Of a stretch of DNA of 64,000 bases, positions 12,096 to 21,792 are shown one piece after another. Source of the DNA: Melampsora larici-populina 98AG31 (taxonomy: Eukaryota > Basidiomycota > Pucciniomycetes > Pucciniales > Melampsoraceae); assembly GCF_000204055.1 (NCBI RefSeq), contig NW_006768787.1, positions 62,001 through 126,000 on the forward strand, written 5' to 3'. How positions within the stretch are numbered: the stretch's first letter is position 1; every line of letters begins with the position of its first letter. The translations under genes were made by a program, and so were the position numbers. The notes under the pieces were generated by a model. That model was not told the origin of the DNA and ran no database searches. It saw nothing but the letters and a program-made list of their open reading frames with translations.

Positions 12096-12911
12096 CACTA
12101 CACAAAATATAATATTTTCTGGGCAGAAAATTAAATTATTGATACACAAAAATATTGAGAGGCCAGGAGAAGGGCAAAAAATAAATAAAAATATGCATCT
12201 TGTTTCCTGCGGTGAGAGCTTCACTCTCCATATTTTTCCATATTTTTACAGTCCGTATTGATAAGTGTACTAACAATATACCTTCATAATCATCCAATTA
12301 CAACCTGTAACAAGCAGTGAAATTTGGCTCATTAGTGTTTAGAGAAACTTTTGATTTCTGAAAACACCTATAACTTTGTCAAATCTGCATCAAAACACTC
12401 GATTTTAAGTGCATTAGAAAGCTGAACTCTTCCTCTCAAACTTTCATAAGATCAAGAACTATGTAGCTAGTATGCCAATCATTCTATGGATCTGTATGTA
12501 CAAATGTATAAAAATGATCATATCTTTTTTAGCAGACCAGCATGCTGTGTGGTCCTATTACGAGCTATTTGGAGGACAATTCCAGCTTACCAATGCACCC
12601 AAAATCGAGCGTTTTGGACAGGAATTGAAAAAGTTATGAGTATTTTCAGAAATCAAAAGTTTCTCTAAACACTAATGACCCAAATTTCAGTGCTTGTTAC
12701 AGGTTGTAATTGGATGATTGTGAAGGTTTATTGTTAGTACACTTATCAATATGGACTGTAAAAATTTGGAAAAATATGCAGAGTGAAGTTCTCAATGCAG
12801 GGAACAAGATGCATATTTTCATTCATTTTTTGCTCTCCTCCTGGCCTCTCAATATTTTTGTGTATCAATAATTTAATTTTCTGCCCAGAAAATATTATCT
12901 TTCTTGTAGTG
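12096..12911. mobile_element. Non-autonomous CACTA foldback element, 816 bp (copy 1)
   Basis: Starts CACTACACAAAAT and ends TTGTAGTG. Flanked by TAA on both sides (12093-12095, 12912-12914). The two halves are inverted repeats of each other over roughly 400 bp each. A subterminal hairpin, ATTTTCTGGGCAGAAAAT, lies near each end. The matching place in duplication B (TTA at 31553-31555, minus orientation) is empty with a single TAA. CACTA ends with a 3-bp duplication place it in the CACTA/CMC superfamily. It codes for nothing. Confidence 0.92.
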
Positions 12912-13130
12912 TAAAGCTCAACGCGGTCGTGACGTGACGCTTCAATTTCTAAAACATCGTAACACGCCTCACAGCGCCTTTAAAGTCCTACAAATTCATC
13001 ACTTACATTACAAGCTCACTCAGTGCGTAAAGCTCAACGCGGTCGTGACGTGACGCTTCACCTTCTAAAACGTCGTAACACGCCTCGCAGCGCCTTTGCA
13101 CGCCAATACATACAAATTCATCACTGTATG
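12912..13130 (+). repeat. Tandem repeat of about 110 bp (A copy)
   Basis: Two adjacent units around CTCACTCAGTGCGTAAAGCTC and GCGGTCGTGACGTGACGC, ending near the CGTAACACGCCTC block. The B copy at 31370-31750 has about four such units, so the number varies between the duplicates. Confidence 0.75.
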
Positions 13131-13585
13131 TCAAATGATGGATACACAAACACATACATACATATCATGTGCACAGATCTCACAGAGTACATAGTTGAAT
13201 CATATGTGGTTGGATGTGAGATGGGTTTGATGTGACGGACACGGGCGTATGTATGGCTGTGGCTGACACGTGGGCTCAAAATCACGTACATCATTCCTGA
13301 TGCTTCTTTATCGCCAATTTTTTTTTGGATAACTTACACTTCGTAACTCAATCCCTTGGTCACGATTTCAATATTGTTTCTCTTTTTTTCAAGAAAGATT
13401 CTTCACTACCTTGATACGTTCATCTGGATATCTGTACTCTTGGTGTTGTCTCATCCTAAAACCTCCCTTGTCTGCTTCGGACCCTAAGATCATCGCGACG
13501 CAGAACTCAGAAGCTAGAAGGGAGGATTTTAACTTTGTGCAATATTATCAGTCTTATCAGTTAATCGTTTGCAAAGGTTGTGGCC

Positions 13586-13777
13586 ATGCCCAAGCATAAG
13601 CACAAATCTCCTGCAACTCTCAAATCCCGCCTTCTCCGTTCAATCAAGAGGTATCTTGAAAGGCCTATGCCTGCCTTACCGAATGCTCGTGTTGCGAAGA
13701 AAGCAGAACTCACGAAACACTATGGACTACCCGAAGACTCGAAATTCCTTCTTTTAAAAAAAGGACCTCATTCCTGA
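13586..13777 (+). pseudogene. TET/JBP-like dioxygenase, 5' remnant
   Basis: Starts at ATG (MPKHKHKSPATLKSRLLRS) and is nearly identical to the first 60 residues of the minus-strand gene at 29606-30882. It stops shortly after KKGPHS because about 1.65 kb holding the whole catalytic domain is missing. Upstream sequence (13240-13585) is shared with B and probably holds the common promoter. No catalytic residue remains. Confidence 0.85.
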
Positions 13778-14009
13778 TCTAGCTGATGATAAACAACATA
13801 TCTACAATCCATTCTCCTTCTTGAGGTCCAGCGGAAGTTGGAGAAGGATAAGGTAAGGTTTGGATTATGTATCAATATCCCGAAATGAATCATACCGAAC
13901 TACAAGTCTAAGCAAATGTAGTTGATCCACAACAAAGGGGGTTGTTATCCATAGCCCGCACAAAACCCAAAAGCTCAAGTCCCTTTTAGGTTTTGTCAAG
14001 CAACAAAAG

Positions 14010-14798
14010 TTGGGTGATTTCGCTTTAACTCGTAAAAGGACCATTCAATCCAACCAAGTGATCATCCTCAACCTCGAAGTTCGATCAATCCAACAATACT
14101 TCAATCAAATCATTTCAACATCATTTGCACCAGACTACGAGTGTCCCCATCTCTCTACGTGTTATGATCCCAGTAGCAAAGGGAAACCTTGCCAAGAATG
14201 CAACGGTTTGAACCTAACCGGTGTTCGCAACCATACTCTCACCACCAGACAACATGCGTTTTGTGCCCCTGGGTGCCCAGTCTACAAATGTAAGTTCTTG
14301 TAAAAATTCGCTTCGCATCATCATCAAGACTGATGGTTTGGATTGCTTGCAGTGAAAGATCTGAGTCAAATCGAATTCAAGAGAAAGAAATGTTCGACAC
14401 CAAGCGATTTGCCCAGTTTATCCAATGTCATTCGAAGACCTACTTCTTCAACCGAGCGGTCTCCTTCACCCTCTCTTCGCACAGGAACAACTTCGCGAAT
14501 TCGACAAAGAGAAGGCACATATGAGGGAGCAGTATCTACCAACCAGGGAGGCAGTGGCGAGCCAAGTTTTCGACGAAGTTGTATTCGGAGCACCTCTACA
14601 TGCAATCCTGCCCAAGATAACTTTTCTGGAATGACCATCAATCTGGAACAGCTTACTCCTGCTACCCCGGCCACGAATGTCTCTTATGAGAAAGCTTTCC
14701 GCTTTGATTGGAAGTTTGGGGCACTTTTGGTAGTATCGTCGATACATTTCTTCTGGTTCATCCGGGCATGGTTGGATGAATATGCTCACGCAGATTAA
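14010..14798 (+). CDS. Cys-rich protein with C-terminal membrane anchor
   Basis: Two exons, 14010?-14289 and 14353-14798, with a 63-nt intron (GTAAGT..TTGCAG) that restores frame. Exon 1 carries a conserved Cys-rich stretch (CPHL.TC..., PCQECNGLNL, CAPGCPVYK) that could bind metal. Exon 2 is Ser/Thr-rich and disordered and ends with a predicted membrane span (FGALLVVSSIHFFWFIRAW) followed by only about eight residues (DEYAHAD end). This makes it a tail-anchored protein of the ER or nuclear envelope. No stop is seen, so this copy looks intact. The minus-strand copy at 27569-28654 is longer but has a nonsense codon. The exact start is uncertain: B starts at a local ATG that A lacks. Family not recognised. 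Confidence 0.65.
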
Positions 14799-15289
14799 GC
14801 CTGATCTAGAGTCCTTATGAAATGTATTGAATCTCTTGATTCGATATGCACTCATGTTTACCCTGAAAGGCTCATGCTACATACTCTTTGATGATATTCT
14901 TGAGAGCAACCCTTGTAAGCCTTGTAGGATTTTTTAGAGCTGAAGAATCGCATTGTGATATATGTAGTTGTGGAGGATGTCGAGTTGTAGGTATGGTAAG
15001 CCTTTGAATGTGTCTATGGACTCAGGGGGTGAACTGCTTTTTCTAAAGAACTCTCGTTGTTTGTGTTACCTCTGATCTGTTCCCTCATACACAAGTATCA
15101 TGGGATCTGCTCCTCATTTCCTTTTCTGTTTCTGAATTCTGCTTTGGGGTCTTTCAGTCACTTTTTGTGTTCATCAACTTGCTGCCCTGCACGATCATCA
15201 TGCTGCCTTCAGATTCTCTTGTTTATACTACTCTACATCGCACTTGTTGAAATATTCAGCCATGTAATTGGATGAAAACATTACACATG
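14799..15289. other. 3' flank of the tail-anchored gene, no gene seen
   Basis: Shared with duplication B to about 15230, then leads into duplication C1. Short open frames here have no supporting features. Confidence 0.4.
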
Positions 15290-15542
15290 TTTTACGAATA
15301 TGAGGATCTTAATGTTAATCTGATCACTTCCTCAGTCGGAAGCGTTTGATTCAAAACCCAGGACGCAAGGCTTCTAGGAAGTGATTGTTGAGTATTCAAA
15401 GGAAGCTGACCTGAACACGAACGTAATGAGCTTCCATCCATACTTATCGGGACTCCTGTGTTCTGTGACTGAGTGCTGAGCGGGGTGTAGTTGTCAATGG
15501 GGCTTACTCTGAGGTGTTAGCAGGCCGGATTCAGCACGTAGC

Positions 15543-15863
15543 TTGAATGAATGGCATACTACGCATGTTTTGGTCCCGCTCGGTGCGTTATCAATGGCAA
15601 TACTAGCATGCGGCGTTAAGCAGAGAGCATCTTACGAATATCTTATGGGACAAAGGGCTCATGGTCAGTCTTCTTTTGCTAATTTCGCAAAACAAAGAGA
15701 TTCAAAAAACAGATGGGTGATACAACGAAGGGTTATAAACTGCTATGATCTCAACTTAGGAGCTGGCACTCATTCATTCACGACAGTCGATCTCACTTAT
15801 CAAAACAAATTATCCAAATTATTTACTCACCTCAAATATATACCGGTTATCTTTAACAGGTAA
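15543..15863 (+). CDS. Hypothetical protein in C1
   Basis: An open frame of about 106 codons, kept open and nearly identical in both C copies (50226-50546). It has no ATG at its start, so it may be an exon of a longer gene. A GTAACT..TTATTAG intron follows (15860-15957), but splicing there does not lead into the next open frame. I recognise no family. Conservation may only reflect recent duplication. Confidence 0.35.
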   Translation: MNEWHTTHVLVPLGALSMAILACGVKQRASYEYLMGQRAHGQSSFANFAKQRDSKNRWVIQRRVINCYDLNLGAGTHSFTTVDLTYQNKLSKLFTHLKYIPVIFNR

Positions 15864-15959
15864 CTCATCCATATTCACTCCTAGTCATCGCTTTGAAGAA
15901 TATCTCTAAATAGCCACATTCATCCTCAATCTAACTATCGTATCTTCATCTTATTAGCC

Positions 15960-16343
15960 ATGATCATTTCTGGAAACATATCGATCACAGGGAATCTTAC
16001 TTCACCTTCAAGACCTATACGTAGACGCTCAGCTCCTATCCGAGCATGTAGAATGCCTGCACCATCTCATATCCATCCAAATCGCCGAGCAGTCCGTGCA
16101 TCCACGCCTCACGAAGACCCTCTATTTTGGAAGAAAATCTTTAGCGTACCGACGGAATTGATCAAAATCCTCTCACCGAACGTTAAACTTCAAGCTCGAT
16201 CAGTGACGAAGGGTGCCCTTCGAGAACTTATCCACCACTTCATACCGAGTCACCGCGTACCCCGCAATATTCTCAAAGCCAAGTTGATCCGTGTATTCAG
16301 AACACAAGTGCTACGTAAATACGGCCCATTTCATGGTCTTTGA
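15960..16343 (+). CDS. Small HeH/LEM-like (SAP-like) domain protein, C1 copy
   Basis: 127 codons from ATG. The N-terminal 45 residues are basic (RPIRRRSAPIRACR). The C-terminal part resembles the helix-extended-loop-helix domain of Heh1/Src1/Man1 proteins: VPTELIKIL, then LRELIHHFIPSHRVP, then a K-x-x-LI-x-x-F-x-x-x-V helix. In fungi that domain binds DNA and is found in inner-nuclear-membrane proteins. Here there is no membrane span. The same fold pattern recurs in the 32516-33368 and 33940-34903 genes, so this is a cargo gene family. The domain call is by pattern only; SAP is the close alternative. Confidence 0.5.
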   Translation: MIISGNISITGNLTSPSRPIRRRSAPIRACRMPAPSHIHPNRRAVRASTPHEDPLFWKKIFSVPTELIKILSPNVKLQARSVTKGALRELIHHFIPSHRVPRNILKAKLIRVFRTQVLRKYGPFHGL

Positions 16344-18004
16344 GAGCATCAGAAGATATTCAATGTCAGTAATTCAGACCAGCTTGTAAAAACGAAATGT
16401 CCATAAAGCTAACCAAATACCTCATGTTTATAATTCCCTGGGCTTCATCGGTTTAGAAAGTATGCCGATTGTCCGAGTTGATGCGTAAAGGTTAGAAACG
16501 GTTCTTTTTTTCCTTGTGCATATCTTGTGCAGATAGATACTGTAGTGGAAGGTTTGAAGTGGTCATGCCTATGCTTTCTTCGAGGTTTTGACGCCGTCTC
16601 ACCTATCCTTCACGAAGTTTTGAAACACTCGTACCTATTCTTTTATTCCTTTTTTATGTCAAGATATGAAAAGGTTTCTTTATTGATGGGTTTCCGGAGA
16701 TACTATGATGTAAAACTTTCCAATTGATTGTATGTATCTATGCCTGTTATTCCTTGTGTATCTCTGGGTGACGCTGGGAGTTGCCCTTTCCATTAGGGAT
16801 TTTTCTGGAAGATGTACCACCTTAAGTCTATGCTGTACAGACAAAGAATTAGCACCGAGAAGAAAATGATACCGATAATATGTATCGTTCACGCAGCCAT
16901 ATCCAGGTTTAAGCGTAAGATCGATATGATGTTTAATCAAATTATCACATTATGCGCCTTTGTGAGATTTTGTCAGATGAGCTACCGGTGAATTCTGCGT
17001 AGAGCATGAGCCTGATCTATTAACCTTTGGAATTGGTTGGGACAACTTTTCACCTCGAACTCATTCCTCAGGCGCATGAAGTATGATTACGTTCGAATCA
17101 TCAGTCTGGACATCAGAAGTCATATTTACATGTATGTACATACAGTTTGCGACACTTCGAGAATTCGAACTTTGAACATTAAGTTCAAGTTCAAGTTCGA
17201 GCTTTGAGCTTCGAGCTTTGAGCTTCGAGCTATACCACCCTATTGCACTGATGTATGTATGCAGTGCTAGTTATCAGTTACCCGTCATTCTATCTGCCCC
17301 TGTTGAAGAAGGAAATTTTCCTCATCTTGTTTTCTGCAATCATCCCACTCACTTATTTAGTTCGATGGCAAGAAGAATAGCAGGTAGCAACTCAACATAC
17401 ACAATAGTATTTCGACAAGAAACCTGTGCATATAGAGCACTACGCGTCATGTACAATACGATGTCACTGCGTTACGCTCAAGTGCCCAAAGGGCTACACA
17501 GTGATCGACCCTCATGACTAATGAAAATTCGCGCGTAGCCACCCTTAGTCACCCTTGGAACTTTCAGCAGGTTCCGTAAGAAACTGAACGACTGCTGTAC
17601 TAAGAAACTGAACGACTGCTGTACCTCAGTTTGATGAGGCCCTGAGTTCATCCTCATCAATGAAGACTTGTAAGAGGACATTATTTCTGAAAAGCGTGAA
17701 CAAAGGCAATACAATGGGGGTACCGAGTAGTATACGACTGAGCAGAAAGTAAATGCGCTCAACAAGACGAGGTAACAGATTGTATATATCCTCAAATCCA
17801 TATATGTGATTCCATACGTGGACATCAAAACAAAACAGATCACTGCATCCTATCGACTCTTCAAATACATTCAAACCAACGTATAGTATATAATCGATAC
17901 CAGGTGCCCAAGTAAATATTTGTCTACCACTGTCAAGCTTCTTAGATGTACGGAGTTTGACCCCAAATACTTTTGGTTTGAACAACTCCTAATAGGCAGC
18001 CGAG
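16344..18004. other. Rest of C1 and unassigned spacer
   Basis: To about 17500 this is duplication C1 flank, including GAGCTTC/GAGCTTT repeats near 17195-17230. From 17501 to 18004 there is a tandem 24-bp repeat of AAGAAACTGAACGACTGCTGTAC (about 17577-17625). No supported gene. Confidence 0.4.
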
Positions 18005-18385
18005 ATGAAGTCCAACCTCACCAGACTCTTGATACTCTGCGCTATTCGCGTAATCATTTCACTAGACGCCGTGCTCATGAAGAGTTGCCAAATGATAATC
18101 CATGCACTTCGGTATTCACGCGCACAGGCACGGGCGTTTTGGGAACAACAGCTGGCGCCACTACCAACTACCGCGAAACATCAGCTATGTGCGGCAACAC
18201 AACATCATTTTCTGGAACATCATGGCTTGACAGCCATGGAAGGTTTCTGCGATACCCTATCCTTGATCGCCACTTGGACAACCTTCACCATCTTGTTTGC
18301 ACTTTTGACGCATTTTTGGTTCCTGCCGACTTTGAGAATGTTGTCATCGGAAGCTCGAGCTTTCAGGCAAGCCTTCAAGGATTAG
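18005..18385 (+). CDS. Small putative membrane protein
   Basis: 126 codons from ATG. A hydrophobic N-terminus (LTRLLILCAIRVIISLDAV) could be a signal anchor, and a strong span lies near residues 88-110 (LSLIATWTTFTILFALLTHF). A further exon may follow after 18420 (a frame is open from about 18481 to 18651 behind GTGAGA..TTCAAG), but this is uncertain. Family not recognised. It resembles the other cargo membrane proteins only in being small with one or two spans. Confidence 0.4.
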   Translation: MKSNLTRLLILCAIRVIISLDAVLMKSCQMIIHALRYSRAQARAFWEQQLAPLPTTAKHQLCAATQHHFLEHHGLTAMEGFCDTLSLIATWTTFTILFALLTHFWFLPTLRMLSSEARAFRQAFKD

Positions 18386-19233
18386 CATGTTTATTGTCTT
18401 GCAGAAGTATCTTTGGAAGGTGAGACTGGCTTTCACCTGCATATTTTGTAAGATTTCATCCTTGCTGATTGCGCATTCAAGTTCTCCCACCTCGGCTCAT
18501 TTGATCGCATGTTACATCTTGCTTGCGTATCCACTCACGTTCCGTATTGTTTTGGGGTTTGGACTTTTCAACTATCACCAAAGGATACCTCGCAGAATGG
18601 AAACATGTATACTACGAAGCATAAAGAAGTGAAACAATTTGTAGAAAACCCCTGACATAAACAAGCTTCTAGGGAAAATAAAATAAAAAACGTTGATAGT
18701 CTTTTTGTGGATGATAGGAGTCTCGAATTTTGGATGAAGTTGATAATGAATAACAAAATTGACTGAAAAACGAAGGGTAAAAAGCACAAGATGAAGATAT
18801 CCGGCCTGACGGATGTCAAGTGAAAGAACCAAGCCAAGGTGACTAAACTCAGTATCCCGCCCGCATGTATAAGTTGAATTTGATACATCAAAGCACATTG
18901 GGTTGGCGATAATCATCTTCTGTTGTCAATAAGTACATTAATAGAGCCACAAAAGCCAATATTGAACCCATACGCAGTGAGATACAGAATTGGTGGGATG
19001 GACAAGCATGTTTTCCTGACAAATCCGCTCATTTTCCGTCAATATAAAGTCACAAATGATGTAGTCTTATGTACAAATATCTCACCTTCAGCTAATCTCA
19101 TTGATTTTTCATCTGTCATTGCACCTTCAGCTAATCTCGTTGGTTTTTCATATTTCATTTCCTTGTGTAAAAGACGGTCTTCAAAATGATCATTGTCATC
19201 AGTTCTGACCATCACTAATCAGCGGATGACAAA
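18386..19233. other. Unassigned region
   Basis: Possible 3' exon of the preceding gene to about 18651. The remainder holds a short direct repeat (CACCTTCAGCTAATCTC at 19083 and 19121). No other gene is supported. Confidence 0.3.
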
Positions 19234-20290
19234 TCAATCACCTTTTTCGTTTTTATTCTGACATTCGACATTCATGGTGAGATTTGAAAGTATCATTTCA
19301 GTCTTGTGTTGCTCTTGCAAGACCTCTTCATACTTGATGTAAACTTGTTCCTGAGCCTCTACCCAATATACCATGAGATTAAAAATATGTCATTTACGTC
19401 TCCAGCTGATATCATTCTGAATAGACTTGCCTCTTGCAGCTTGTAATACCTCCTCCACTTTCGCCTTGAACTCCAGTAGCCGCAGGTCAGTGGCATTTTC
19501 CGATTGAATTTGGCGTTGATGGAATTCTAAGCAGCCATTATTCTGTGAGCTTGTTCGATGCTTTAGTCAAGTAATGTAATCTAGGCATACCTTTGGTTTT
19601 CTGTGACAGTTTATTGAGCTGCTCTTTGGTAGACCAACACTGCTGTCGAACTGCTTCCTGTAACTGTTCTCCAAGATTTCTAGATTCCTCTAAAGATGTG
19701 CGATAGGCACTGATCTCAATCCGATGCTTCTCTGAGAGCGGAAGAGAGAGGGAAAAGATAAGCATACATAGGCACAGGGATATATTTGTAAGATACTGAC
19801 CTTGTGCTCTTGCTGATGCCTTTGCGAGTTGCATGTTTTTTTCCCACAAGTGCTCACATTTTTCCTCGAGCTCACTTTTAAGTTCATCGAAATTTTTTAT
19901 CACCCTCGTCAGTAGTCTCTGAGTTTGCCGATGGCGTACATCCAGGTCTTCGTTTTTTGTAGCAAAATCTTGAAGCTGTTCTGTTAGCCATGTTCTATGG
20001 TCGTGAAGCTCGTGGAACAAGCGATTGACACGAGTATCACGTTCTTTCCCTTCGACCTGTAAACACTTGAGATGTATGTGAAGTCGATGGGACTCCTCAA
20101 AATCCTGGTGGTCGTGTGCTGAACTTGATACGCTTCGCTCACCACGCCCGTATCGTGGGGCTAAGGGTCTGCGAAAAAGAGCACAACGCTGATGATCACC
20201 CTCCACGTCCATGTCGGGGTGTGTTCTACTTTCGTGGTGCTTGTCGGATAGGCAATTGAGGTGAGAGTCATATCTTTTCTCTTCATTCAA
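19234..20290 (-). CDS. Coiled-coil protein
   Basis: At least four exons on the minus strand. Introns with good borders lie near 19733-19800 (GTCAGT..TCTCAG), near 19530-19590 (GTATGC..CTTAG) and near 19365-19410 (GTAAAT..GGTAG). Joined frames run to a TGA at 19234. The product (about 290 residues) is mostly charged helix with heptad-like spacing (VIKNFDELKSELEEKCEHL, LEESRNLGEQLQEAV). The 5' end is unclear because no ATG opens the first exon; the first in-frame ATG encodes MDVEGDHQRC. A diverged repeat of that start region lies just upstream (about 20340-20430). Family not recognised. Expected role is oligomerisation or scaffolding. Confidence 0.55.
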
Positions 20291-21792
20291 ACACTCGGAG
20301 TCACTGTATAGCTAATCGAACTCATCAGCATTCCCATAGTCGCGTGTATGATACGAAGTGCTACGTTCCATGGCGTGGTGCTAAAAGTATGCGAAAGGGA
20401 GCAAAAAGTTGATAATCGCTCACCACATCCATGTTGAGGCCCTAAGGTTTTTCAAGAGGAAACAGAAGCTTGATGATCGCTGTTCTGCATCAAACACAAA
20501 GGGTCATACTGCACGCGTGTGCTCTGGCTCCCGATTTCGGGCACGAGGTCACGCCTAACTCAACTCAAACACTATGTACGTAGTACGGGAACCGGAAGAA
20601 CAAAGGCATGTCTTAAGCGGATATCTTGCAGCCCTGGACAGGCGGGGTTTTGTTTCCCGCGCTTTCCACTTGGCGTCAAGATGATGTTGTCCAACAAATT
20701 CTCCGTTCGCAAAGTCATTCACCTCTTTATACTTAAGATGAAAACCAACAAACCATATCGAAAACATTTGTTATCTACTACCTCACACAGAATGTACAAA
20801 CAGTGCAGTTAACACACATACTCAAACTCTTATATCCTCGGGGATCAATTTTTGAAGGCCTTCATTTTAACTACTGCTGATGTCGTCGAAGTGGGAATTC
20901 TCTGACCTACAGAATAGATTCGAATTCGAGTAAATTGACACTGAGTTGAAATCTTTCTGGGCGCCCCGGATTTTTTTCCGAAGTTGCAGGATGTGTTTCA
21001 AACATCAAAAGGTTCATCCTTTCAGGCTTATTTGGTGGAGGTTGATGTAGACACAAGCTATTCGAACTACAACCAAATTAAACTATAATTATTGAATCGA
21101 AATGAATTATAGATAGATACACCCAGTGATATCTAGTTTCTGGTGAGAAGAACAACGTTATCTTGCTGTTGAAGTTACAAGTGAAGAATCAGAGGGTCTA
21201 CGTGCGTCTACCTGTTATTTACTAGTCTTAACTTACGCTTTGTAGATGTGTATTTGTCTTGATAGTTTCTTTGAGAAGTACTTTCAGGGTATCCCAATCA
21301 AATCAAAGAGTCTGCCTAGTCAGACATTCTGGTGTGATCAGATGTTTGGGGGGGATATCACAAGGCGCTTTTGGTCACAACATGAACATCCTTAGGTTCT
21401 TCGTTCATTTGACATTCAGCTCCAGCTCCACATATCCTCTCAATTTCAATGGAGCATTATCTTGGCTCTATTTATATCAATTTCAGTTTGGATATGATAT
21501 AAATAGATGGGATGAATAAGATAGAGAGAAATTACATCGTTTCGAAGTGATATGGAATATGATACTACTCTTTTGCAACCAAGATCTTGGTTGGTATTTT
21601 GGCGAACTTCACAACCATGGTTTGTGCAACTTCAATTATCTTTTATGAGAGCTGCTTTTCACAGCTAACAGAGAGGAACAAGAATGAGAAATTTTCATTG
21701 CAGAGACATGGAGTAAACTATTCACATGATGAATCAGAGCTCAAGTTTGACCGGGGAATATGAACAGACCTTTCAGGCTGTCAGGATGGTCA
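20291..21792. other. Spacer between two minus-strand coiled-coil genes
   Basis: 1.5 kb with no supported gene. It contains the degenerate copy of the downstream gene's start, then AT-rich sequence. Confidence 0.35.

Larger units (their letters stand above)
11700..15230 (+). repeat. Inverted duplication A (TET remnant, tail-anchored protein gene)
   Basis: Matches 27260-32100 in reverse complement. Differences from B: it contains an 816-bp CACTA foldback that B lacks, and it lacks about 1.65 kb that in B carries the TET/JBP catalytic region. The deletion junction falls at about 13770-13776, joining the CATT after AAAAAAGGAC to CCTGATCTAGCTGATG. Confidence 0.88.
15290..17500 (+). repeat. Direct duplication C1
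   Basis: Matches 49990-52020 in the same orientation. The first 1.6 kb is about 98 percent alike by eye; similarity then decays through a GAGCTT(C/T) tract (about 17195-17230) to the phrase around GATGTCACTGCGTTA. It starts at a short inverted repeat (CACTTCCT..AGGAAGTG, about 15326-15383). Confidence 0.88.

Noticed and set aside
18568..18916. Overlapping minus-strand frames of 107 and 113 codons
   Set aside because: They are two overlapping hydrophobic frames in AT-rich DNA. The plus-strand exon interpretation is at least as good and neither is convincing.
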